Notes under the pieces: generated by a model
Told to the model about the DNA's origin: nothing
The model's input: only the letters and a program-made list of their open reading frames with translations
The model's database searches: none
Translations under genes and position numbers: made by a program
Part shown: positions 35,801 to 47,800 of the stretch, piece by piece
Layout: every line of letters begins with the position of its first letter
How positions within the stretch are numbered: position 1 is the first letter of the stretch
Assembly: GCF_000004195.4 (NCBI RefSeq)
Contig: NC_030683.2
Span: forward strand, 67,382,764 to 67,446,763
Direction: 5' to 3'
DNA length: 64,000 nt
Source: Xenopus tropicalis
Taxonomy: Eukaryota > Chordata > Amphibia > Anura > Pipidae

Positions 35801-38800
35801 GAATCCTGCTGCAGGGGTGGTTCACCAAGTAAACTTTCTCTAGCAACTTTTCAATTGGTCTTCTTTAGTAAATGAGGGGTTGCTAACCAACTAAATTAAA
35901 GTCAAGGAAATTTGGTGTGGTACAACAAATAGAATGTGTTTATTTTGGTACCATTTTCTAATATGTCCTTTGTTTCTTTCACAAACACAAAAAAAATATG
36001 AAAATATATAAAAAGAAATTATTTAGAAGATCTGCACAAAATATTTCAAAGATAAAAGATCTGCACTTAAAAGATCTGCATTTAAAATTTGGAGAAACAT
36101 GAAAACTATTCGGATTTTTTTTCAATTTCGTCAATAATTTCGGTGATTTCTTGTTCCAGCAATATTATGGCTTCCTCTGCACACTGTATAGCTTTCTTTG
36201 CAACTTGGAAACGATCAGCACAGCTTCTCAGTTTACTCTGGTAGTTGGTTTTTTTTGCTAGTTTCCTTGTTGGATTCATCATCCAAACCTTAAATAAGAT
36301 ACACACATTAAAATATATACAACTAAACAAACCCTAGTCCAAAGACCACCCATCTATGCACAAACCTGATATGGGCAGCGTGTCTTGCGAGGAGCTGTGG
36401 GGCTCTTCAGTGTTGTCTGTTTTCTGAGATTCAAAACTCACATCCAAAGCCGCATCTGTAGTGGAGTTATTCTCTTCAATGCCTTCTGTAAGGTCAATAG
36501 CAGTATCCTGAGTATTTTGGTTAATATCAGTTGGTTGTCCTCTTTTTCTTTTCATAGCAAGAAGTCTTGCTCTCTTGATTTGTTCTACAAGAACACACAG
36601 TTATTAAAATATAACACATAATAAACAAGTTATGATGAGCTATTACAGGAACAGAGACAACACTGCAGAGAAGGAAAACACAGTGAGAGAAACAAAGAAA
36701 TCACAACACATCCATTTAAACAGGATATGGAGAAGCTGTATCAGGAGAGTGAGTGAATGCAGAAGGGAAAAGTACAGAGCAATACAATCATTATAATACA
36801 AACGTTAAAGTACGGTGACGAATTAGCGAACAAACTTTCGTCCGGATGCACCATTAATTATATTATAGCATTTTAACTTACTTTTCTTTATAGTCCGATG
36901 AATACTTTGTAACTGCTCTTCCTCCCTCAACTTCAGATCTGACCAGCACTTCTGCAGTTGGTCTTTAGAGCGCAGCACGCCAAATTTGGTTTTCAGTCCT
37001 TCAATTACTTTATTTAGAATATTATCTTTTCGGGTATTTGCCCGATGGTATACAGCTTTTTTGGCATCATAGTCATGCTTCTCTAGGATTTGTACCATGT
37101 ATACCATTTCTGCACGACTCATAGGTGTAGCTCTGGTCATTGTTGTAGCAGCCCTCTCTGTAGCAGGCTCTCCATGAAGAAGACGAGAAGAACTGGCGCC
37201 AGAACCCGTGTGACGTCAGCGTAAATTACGTAGTATCGCGTGTCGTTCCGAAAATACTTTGTGTTCAGGGAGTGTGGCGTGTGTTCAACCGATCGTTCGT
37301 GTTCGTCCAAACGAAACCGTATTTTTTTCCTTGAAAATTACGTTTTAGCATTCAGGTGAGTGTGTTTGAAATCAGTATTTGTTATTTGTAGCATATGGTA
37401 ATTTTTCCTGTTAAAAAAAGATTGTTTAAAAGATTGTTTAAAACATCGTTCGGACGAATGTTTGAATGTGTACTATGAATATGTGAACTCCTATAGACTG
37501 TATAGAATGTTTTTAACAATAGCCCACTACTTTTTTCAGTTACAAACTTTTTGTTTTAAGTTATGGTTGCTGTTTATTTGTACTAAGTTAAATTCTATCT
37601 TGATAACATGTTAATGGTTTAAATTTGTTTTTTAGTTCTTTCATAACTTTTGCACTTTTAAAAAAAAAAAAAAAATTATAAAAACTACTTTATAGAGAAA
37701 AATCTTCAGCACACCACTTACATACATATTCTCAGAGGGTTCTTGACTTCCACGGCCGCTCCAAAGCCTTTTTTCCATATATCTTTGCAGTAGGGAAGAA
37801 GCACACCAGTGTGTCGCCAATGTCTTTAAATCATTTATTTGCAGAAATGAACAAAAATAATTTAAAGGTATTGCCGACACACTGGTGTGCTTTACTACTT
37901 TAGTAACCCAGTGATTTGTCACTTACATTTCATTGTGAAGTATGTATGGTACCTATACCAGAATATGCTTTTGTGACCATTGTTTTGATAGTATATGCTT
38001 TTTTTCCCAGGATAGCAGAAAAATTCATGAATCCTGACTTCTTGAAAGAGTTTATAGAGGCTTACCATGCACAACCTTGTCTGTGGAGAGTAAAGTCAGT
38101 GGAGTATTCCAACAGACAAAAAAGAAAGGACGCTTATGAAGTTCTTGTGGAACTATGCAAGAGGGTCTATCCCTCTGCAAATATTGACTTTGTTAAGAAC
38201 AAAATTTCAAACATAAGGACTGTGTTTTTCAATAAAATGTCATAAAATGTCAATAAAAAAGTCATCGATAAAATCGGGTGCCTCAACGGATGAAATATAC
38301 ACCCCAAGACTGTGGTACTATGAGCTCCTTTCTTTCACAGTGGATCAGGATGTACCGCGAGATTCGATTTAAAATTTTGAAAGTCAGTCAGAAATAATAG
38401 AATCAGCATATGGTGCAACAGAAGAGGGTAAGGAAAACATTCCTATACCACTGGAACAAGCATCATGGGTAAATAAGCTGCAACATTGAAAAAGGTTACA
38501 TGTTCTTTTGGTTGTCATGTTTTGTTTTATAACCATATTTTCAATGTTTCCTTTCAGAGTTTGCATTCTAAAAGCAATGACCGTGAGGAGCCAGCGCAGG
38601 CCTCAGAACGATGTCAGAGACCAGTAGCAAAGTCAAAAAAGAGAAAAGCACAACAGGAAGATGCAAACAGCAATTTTTTAAATGAAGCAGTAGCTATGCT
38701 TTCAAAACCGGATGATGAACTGGATGCCTTTGCATTTTTTGTGGCGTCTAAATTGCGGAGGATGAGCGAAGCTCAGTGGCTCAAATGTGAGCTGTTAATA

Positions 38801-41800
38801 ACAGACTTACTACACCGAGGGCTGCAAAGTGAGCTTTCCAGTAGCACTACAATAACCACCAATTCTTTACCCATGGTACCACATCCACCACCTCAATTTT
38901 GGACCCACTACCCTCAATACTCACCTCATACATACCCTAATAATCCAGCTTCCTTAACCCCCTCACCAACAAACAGAAATATCCCCTTCTTCAATAGCCC
39001 TTCCCCAATAAACTCTGAAAATAGTATACAGTTCCAGGAAAACAATTTAGATTCGAGCAGGTACACTCATTTATAATATTTGCTCATATTGAGTTAAACT
39101 GTGCACTTGTGTTTACACTGCACTTTTTTTTCTTTTTGTTTAAGTTATGGTTGCTGTTTATTTGTACTAAGTTAAATTCTATCTTGATAACATGTTAATG
39201 GTTTAAATTTGTTTTTTAGTTCTTTCATAACTTTTGCACTTTTTAAAAAAAAAAAAAAATTCTAAAAACAACGCACTACAATAAAAGTTTGTAAGTTTCA
39301 ACAAACGAATTGTTTATTGTGTAATTGGTATAGAATAACTGGTTTATTCACATTTCAAAAATATTTGCAAACAGGTAAAACTCTTTAAACCATATGAAAT
39401 TGCCAGTCAACTTTGCCAACACCATTGAAGTACTGTAGATAATTTTCTCTGTTGGTTTTAGCATCATTTGATGTGTTTCTTGTTTGTGAACTTTGCAGTT
39501 GTAGAAGCCTGTTGCTTTCATGACGTCATTCAGCTGGTACTATGGTCCCTACTTGAATATCCTCATGGTCCACTATGCTAACAGGGGATAAGAACCATGA
39601 TTGTTCTTGCGCAGGAAATTATGTAGAACACAACAGGAAAGAACAACAATATCAATTTTCTCTGGGCATAAATTTATAGAGGTGTGGAAAATACAAAACA
39701 ATTTGCCAGGATTCCAAACGCGTTTTCAACAACTCGCCTAGCTCGTGACAGTCTATAATTGAAGATCTTTCTTTCAGGTGTTAACACTTTCTGCGGAAAC
39801 TGTTTCAAAAGGTTTTCATGTAGACCAAAAGCCTCATCAGCAACAAATACAAAATTGAGCCCTTCCTTGGTCTCCTCATTAGTTGGCAAATTCAATTGTT
39901 TGCTCTTGAGTTTTTGATTGAAATGTGTTTGTTCAATAACACCACCATCAGATAGTCTTCCATTCTTACCAATATCAACCATAATAAATTCATAATTTGC
40001 GTTCACAATAACAAGCAATACAATACTAAAAAAGCCTTTGTAATTGAAAAAATATGAACCGGAATTTGGTGGTGGGTTTATACGAATGTGCTTCCTATCT
40101 GCACCGCCACAGTTTGGGAAATTCCAATAATCATTGAACTGTTGCGCAATTTGCTTGCCACTCTTCAGAAGTCTGAGGAAACTGTAAAAAAAATAAAATA
40201 AAGTGACTATATGTTTATATATCAACACATATACAGTATATATCATCAACTTCCAAATATGCATCAACTTCCTAATATATTGTGGTATATTAAAGGCAAG
40301 TATATTAAGGGCAAGTATATTAGAGGAGAAGGAAAGGAAAAATCTATTAAGCACACTATTAAATAGTACTACTATTGCCGTGTAAAAACCCTATATTCCT
40401 GGCTTGCCTAATGAAAGAATTACAGAGATACACATACTAGAACTTACATGCTTGTTTCAGTGAACAAGCCAGCTCCCCGCTCCTGTTACAAAGATTCTGC
40501 AGCTCCACAAACCCCCCCCGCTCCTCCCCGCTACTGCCACAAACCCCCCCCCAAGCTCCACAAACCCCCGCTCCTGCCACAAACCCTTGCCGCTCGCAAC
40601 ACCTGCCCCCCCCCGCTTCCCCCTCCTGCTTGTCACAGAGCTTGGCGACGCTGCATCGCCATGGCAACCGGACGCTTCTGCCCTCTGCGCATGTGCCGCC
40701 TGCAGTAACAAGTCGCTGAGTCTTGGAGGAGCGATGCATTATGGGAATCTTCTCTACCTAGCTCAGCGTTTTTTTTCTCAGTTTGGCTTCTGATCTTCTG
40801 AACGGGTGAAGTATGGGGAGACTTAAGGGCACTATTGAGAGAACTGAAGGTATGCCTGCAGCTTGGGATTAACTCTTTATTAGCCTTTCCTTCTCCTTTA
40901 AGGGCAAAACCAGAAGTGCATGCAGATAATATAAACTGGTAAAAAGGCACTCCTTGCAGTGGCAATTGCATACCGCTAGCTTTGAAAACACTGCATTTAA
41001 AGGTATGGTTGCATTCACTGTGTATATATAGATTGATAGATAGTGCTTCATTGTTATTTCAAAACTTGCTAATTAATTATTAAATATTATATATATTATA
41101 TAAACACTATACCTTTAAATACTCCCCCTTCAGAGCTTCAACAATGGCATTGTATGTTTCAGGGATAATAATTCCTAGAGCTTGAGCAGAAATTCCTGTT
41201 GAGAATTTGAGATCTTCAAATGACTTCCCAGTTGCCAGAAACCTCAAAGTTGTAATTAGCCTTTGTTCTGCTGAGATAGATTTTCTCATTACCGTATCTT
41301 GTTTTTGAATAAGTGGACCCACCATCTGGAGTAGGGATCTGAAGCATGATTCAGACATCCTCAGATAATTTTTGAAATCATCAGGGTTATGAGCTTTCAA
41401 CTCTTGCATTAGTGCCATATGAGACAAAGTTTCACGCTTTAAAAGCCATTGCTTACTCCAACATGAACTCTTTCTCTTCTTCTCCTTCTCCTGATATGCT
41501 GATGCCAATACTATTACAAGTGCTGCTCTGTATTTTGCACTCATAAATAACAGACTCATGGTCAGCAACCACGATACCTCGTGCACACACGGAAGATCAT
41601 TCGTGCAACGTGTGCGTCCTTTTGTATAGCGCCGTACTATAGTACGTAATTTCCGGGGTCAACAGTTACCTACGCCACTACTGGTTCCGGGGCATAAAGT
41701 TCGTATGACTATTGTCAGTGAGTTTGTGGTGAGAAAATCGTTTGATTTGTGTTTTATCCAACTATGATCCTGCTGTTTTGATCTGACTGTTTATGCAAGA

Positions 41801-44800
41801 TCGTTGAAGTTTAAAGGAGATGTCAACCCTTATTTTAATTTCACTTTTAATGGATAGGGCACCTTACCCCCACTTAAACCGCATAAGTGCCGCTCCCTCA
41901 ATCTCCTCCTACAGTCTGCACCACTGCATTCTTTTCTGCTCCGTTTTGCATGTCACCCGGCGGCCATTTTGCCGAGTGACATCATCGAGAGCGCGCGCCT
42001 GACCTCTTCAAGGATTTTTTTTTTCAAGCTTCTGCTTTTTAAATCAAAGCTGTACAGACAGCTTTTTCCTTAAAATGAAACTGTTAGGGCATTAAACAAC
42101 AATAAAATTAAACAGAAATGAAGTGTACATTGCTTAAGTATTTCAGCAAACATTGTTTAAGCTTGCAAGACTCACTTATAAAATGCCTGCAGATCAGATT
42201 GAGCTGTGAAAAGGTTAAACTTTCCTGCCTGCAGTCAGAAGAACGTGTTCCAAGAGAGGGAGCAGAGAGCTCTTGTTTACAAAGGCAGAGTTAGTATAGC
42301 AACTGCCTATGAGATCGGCTCATTGGAGGATTGACTGTGGGTGTGGTATAAGGATTTAGTATATCTGAATAGTGGACTTGGCATGTTCTAGGTTTTTATG
42401 CACAAGGTTGCAGGACTCCAAGTTAGGTTTGCTGTGACGCTGTTTATCTATTATTCTGGCAGGTCCGTAATTTACTTATAACTAGGTTATAGATGTATGT
42501 GCTGAAAAGTTTGACAAGGTGTCTCATATAATTGGCAAAGGTTTTTTTTTCCCAGTAAAGTAGGGATTTATGGTGTGCGTGATTTTTTTTTTTTCGCACA
42601 GGTTGTCAGAAAAAAAAAGTGTGCTTGTAGCCTGTGGTTGTTTAGACTTGTTCTTGGGCATTCAGCTTTTTGTGTTTGAGCTATGGTGATTCAGGCTAGT
42701 TTCAGTATTTCTCTGGTTATGGATAGGACTTGTGCTGTTGGTATAGCGAACTGAGGTGCTGGGTGACTGACAGGGCGCATGATAAAACTTGTGGTGTGTG
42801 ATGAATCCATGAGATGTTTGTATCCCTAAACAGAAATGGGTGAGTAAAGTACAATTTAGGGGTATATTTGGGGTGATAGTACCTATGACTTAACAGATCC
42901 AGAGAGTAGTTCTTCATGTAGAAAAGCAAGATTGGCATCCCTGAATAGCTGAAGGTGTCGGCTTTCAGGAAGAATATAGTTTTTTTTGGGGGGGGGCATT
43001 TTACAGGTGGGGAGGTTAAAGTAAAAAACTGCAAGGGATGCATAGAGTGCAGCCCCAATATTATGCATTTTTCGGGTGTTTGGTGGCCATGTATTTATGT
43101 GCAACCACATATGGGGTATAATTTTATTAAGGGGAACTTGCTAATTGATATTAAGCAAGTCTTTGATAGTTGCCATTGAGATTTTGGGGAGAAATCTAAC
43201 TTTATATCTCTCTTCAGACTAAAGCGCAGCTTGCATAAGGAACTGCAGCAACAAATTTGCCTGTAGAAAACCAAGAATGGTGTCTCTAAATAGCTGAAGT
43301 TGTGTATTTTTAATCAATCTATATAGTTTATAGTGTTTTTTTCACAGGTAAGGGGCAATTTTGTCTGAAAAACTTTGAGATGTGCACATAAATTGCAGCC
43401 CCATTATTATGCATTGCCCCTATTTTGGGGTGTTTGGTGGCTACAGGTATGGAGGTGTATAGACTAAAAAACTGCAGGTAGTGCACATAGAGTGCAGCCC
43501 CCACATTTTCAGCTGAAATTGCCCTTATGCATTGCCCCTGTTTTGGGGCATTTGGTGGCCATGCCTTTATGTGCACCCATATATATATATGGGGTATTGT
43601 TCTATTCAGGGGAACTTGCAGATTGATGTTTAGTAAGATTTTGGTAGTTGCCATGGAGATTTTGGGGAGAAATCTAGGTTTGTATCTGGTTTTTCCTTGA
43701 TTTCTGACCAAAGTGCTGAATTCTGCAAGGGCCTGCGGCCCCAATTTTCCATGTAGAAAGAGAAGAGTGGTGCCTGGTGAATAGCTGAAGGTGTTCACTT
43801 TTCAGAAATATATAGTTTGTGGGGGTTATTTCACAGGTAGGGGGATTAACACTGAAAAACTGCAGGTAGTGCACATAGAGCGCAGCCCCCAAATTTTTAG
43901 CTGTAATTGCTCTTATGCATTGCCCCTGCTTTGGGGTGTTTGTGGCCACCTCTTTATGTGCATATGGGGCATCATTTTATTCGGGAGAAGTTTGTCTTTC
44001 AAATTTGCCTTGGTTCAAAAATTTTTAGGAGATTTTTTTTGTCAAATCCACATTTGATCATGTGTCCAAGTTTTAGAAAAAAAACAAAAATGCAAAAAAA
44101 AAGCTCCAAATTTCGCGATGCACTGACAAAAGGTATTTGGCTTTTGAGTGAAAACTAGATTGCACCTAGAAACCTGAAGGCCTGTAGTTTCTAAAGATAC
44201 CAAACATGAGGGGATATTTTAGATTTACATATAAGTTATGCTACATCAACTGTTACAAGTGCTTTTCCACTTTGTTCTGGTGTGATATTGTACAAAGTAC
44301 TGCTTTAGTTTGGGGGTTACCTCTGGACAGGAACAGTGGGTTACCACCACATATTTGGTATTGTTGGACTTGGGAGTATCAGGGCTTTTACAAACAACAA
44401 AAAAATGTGTGTAAAATCAACTTTTCTATGGAAAACAAAATCAAAATATACAGACATTTTTCATAATTTTATTTTTTTTGTTTACATATTTCACCCAAAA
44501 TACACATCATATCTCCAGAAAAGTTATAAAATTCAGTGTGTATGTTGAAGCCCAATTAGTAACGAAAAAAACAATATATAATTTCCCTAGTTTCATGGAG
44601 GTTTTCCTACCAAAAAACATTGTTAAAGTGAATGAGTACAAAATGCTTAAAAAACGTCTGGCACTGAGGGGAACTGAAATGCGAAATTCTGTTGGCACTT
44701 GAAGGGTTAAAGGGTATTTCATATAATTAAAAAAGCAGCTCAGTACATTTTCTGAAATAAATATCAGTTTTATTCTGAGAAATCGTTTGCGAAACCTAGA

Positions 44801-47800
44801 GCTCCATCTGTACACTTGTTATTAATAATTTTAAGCTGCATATTCTGGTATTGTGAAGAAGGGAAGTGTATCGTGCCTTTAAAATGTAAACTTTAATCCT
44901 AATTAATGGGATGGAGTTATCTTTGTTACGCTATACTACTGTATATTTTTGTCACAATCATCATTCAAAGGTTTTTGAAAACCGTTTTAATAGAAAATGA
45001 ATGGTTAATGATTGTGCAATGATGCAGTAATATAGCAAATAATCTTTGATTCTTATATAGCATACAGTTTTTGCTGGGTATCGCCGTGTGCATGGATGAG
45101 GGCAAATGGCTCTATATGGGTAGTATTTTTTGAGGTGTGATGGTTTAAGAGTAGATAAAATTGTTATCCATTCTGTATTGCCCTTTGCCTGACATGTGAT
45201 TAATCACTTGACATGTAGAAAAAGAGCCAGTCTTTACCTTGTGTGTACATCCCCAGCAAAATGTGATGCATACTTTTTCAGGCAATACCCTTGAGATTCA
45301 ATCTGCTTCCCACTAAAGTCCATGGGAAGTGATTTGCAGTGGTCTGTTGATATAAGAAGCAGCAATGAAGATGCCTTGGTACCATTTCCCTTACTATGCA
45401 ATGGAAGTTTGAATAGTGCTAAGTTGTTCAAGTAGGTGTACTGTTTACACAGGGTGGATCTTGAACCATGTGCATTTTTTAATTGTAATCTGCCCTGTGT
45501 GCCCAGTAACTGGTGGGTGCCATTGAAGTCAGTGTCACAGAAAATGCCACATGAGGTATTTGCCTTGAGCAGTATTTGGGACTCTGGATTTGGGTTACCA
45601 TCCATCCCCGAGCACCGGGTATTGACCCTGTTTAGGAGCTGCTGTCCCTGTGCAAATTTGTCCCCGTAGGCTGCCCCCGTCTGGAAAATAAGGCACCGTG
45701 ACTCCCCGGGATTGTCAGGCTATTACACAGCCACCTAAGCAGGTCCTTCAGCATGGAGGACTTTAGTGTGCAAATTGGCCAAACCTGAAGCAGCTCCCTT
45801 GTAAACTGAATTACTTTGTGCCCAAGGAGTTTTTACTGATCACTTCTGGCTGGCTCCTGTGTCTCCCATAACTGGATCCCCCCTTTGCTCCTCTCCTGCA
45901 CAGAACACGCAACTAAGGCAGAGGAAAGGAATGCAGCTTAAAGCAGCAACAAACACTAACTTTTTATAACCTGCTGCTTGCCCAGTAAGTTTCTGTCACT
46001 TGCATATTTCACTCAGTTCTGACTATTATACATGGAATTGCTACTGTATTCATTTATATATTTACTGAGGGTATATCTGTAAAATGGGGAGTGGTTTATC
46101 GGAAGGGACAGGTCTCCCAAAGTGGGTGTGGCATAAACATGCTGCAGCACGTTTTGCACGCCGCCATTTTTACCCCCTGTCCCCGGATTTAACGCTGAAA
46201 ATCTGGACACCTTACTATGGACATATGCAGTGCCATCTACCTGAAGATGTGATCTTGATTTTATTTTTATTTTTTCTTTTAGTTTGGAATTGAAGATTTA
46301 ATGGCACAGCCCAGCCAGACAGCTTGCTGGGATGGCGTCAGGAATTATCAGGTATATCCAAGCAATGAAAGGGCAAACAATACAGACTATTATGTTTATG
46401 TTAAATTTAAGATAACTGCAGTTAGTGGATTTCTAGCAAAATTACACTTATTAAATGCCAGCAGAGCAAAAAAAATAAAGAAAAAATATTGCTTTGTGAG
46501 TCCATTATACCCAGTCTCATCACATTATTTATAATAAGATAGATGCACTGGTGTTATCGTTTCTGTTACTGGCAGAGTGCTTATTGGTTGTGGTGTATTT
46601 TAGTCAAAGATCAACGAAATCAACAAAATATGACCCAAAAGAGGGATATAAACACACAAAATCTAAAATGTAATTTCAGGAATTTGCAATATATCACAAA
46701 TGTGTTTACACAAATGTGTAAATGTAGTTGTTATTAGTAACATAGTAAGTTGGGTTTGAAAAAATACACATGTCCATCACGTTCAACCATAATGCCTATA
46801 TATAACCTGCCTAACTAATAGTTGGTCCAGAGGAAGGCAAAAAACCCCATCTGAAGCCTCTCTAATTTGCCGCAGAGGGGAAAAAATTCCTTCCTGACTC
46901 CAAGATGGCAATCGGACCAGTCCCTGGATCAACTTGTACTAAGAGCTATCTCCCATAACCCTGTATTCCCTCACTTGCTAAGAATCCATCCAGCCCCTTC
47001 TTAAAGTTATATAATGTATCAGCCAGCACGACTGATTCGGGGAGGGAATTCTACAACTTCACAGCTCTCACAGTAAAAAATCCTTTCCGAATATTTAAAC
47101 GGAACATCCCTTCTTCTAAACTGAGTAGGTGCCCTTGTGTCCGTTGGAAGGACCTACTGGTAAATAAAACATTAGATATGATCCCCTTATATATTTATAC
47201 ATAGTTATCATGTCACCTCTTAAGCGCCTCTTCTCCAGTGTAAACAGACCCAACTTGGCCAGTCTTTCTTCATAACTGAGACTTTCCATTCCCTTAACCA
47301 GCTTAGTTGCCCTTCTCTGGACCCTCTCTAACTCAATAATGTCCCGTTTGAGCACTGGAGACCAAAACTGAACAGCATATTCTAGATGGGGCCTTACCAG
47401 TGCTCTGTAAAGGGGAAGAATAACCCCCTCCTCCCGTGAATCTATACCCCTTTTAATACAGCTCAAAACTTTGTTTGCCCTTGCAGCTGGTGCCTGGCAT
47501 TGCTTGCTACAGCCAAGTTTATTATCTACAAGGACTCCAAGGTCCTTCTCCATTATGGATTTGCCTAGTGCAGTCCCATTAAGGGTATAAGTGGCTTGCA
47601 TATTTTTACATCCCAGGTGCATGACCTTACATTTATCCAAATTAAATCTCATCTGCCACTTAGCCTTATTGTCTGTCCCCTTCCATTCTCTGTAGTGATG
47701 TAGTGTAGTAGTAATGAATGTTGTGCATTCATGATAGGAAAAATTATCGGAATATAGGTTGTATTTTTTTTTAAAGAATAAAAGAGTCTAAAATTTGGTT

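Larger units (their letters stand above)
35451..41760. mobile_element. PIF/Harbinger-type transposon region with three genes
   Basis: The left terminus AGCTGGCCATACATGCAC follows TAA (35448-35450), the usual Harbinger target. Downstream are a Myb-like gene (minus), a MADF/BESS-like gene (plus) and a DDE transposase gene (minus). Upstream blocks at 37150-37330 and 41590-41760, rich in TACG/TCGT words, look like promoter/subterminal sequence. A matching right terminus was not found up to 46 kb, so it is right-truncated, or two elements are juxtaposed. All three genes look damaged. Confidence 0.7.
34983..46282. other. thyn1 intron 3 (11.3 kb), transposon-filled
   Basis: Holds the Harbinger-type region (35451-41760), MITE 40324-40897, a MITE end near 41814, the piggyBac-like fragment (about 42400-44706) and, at about 45595-46215, a region ending in TCTGGACACCTTA that may be another hAT-like fragment. 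No host exon seen inside. Confidence 0.7.

Noticed and set aside
40437..40971. Frames of 84-112 codons on both strands
   Set aside because: They are inside the C-rich MITE 40324-40897 and share no family feature.
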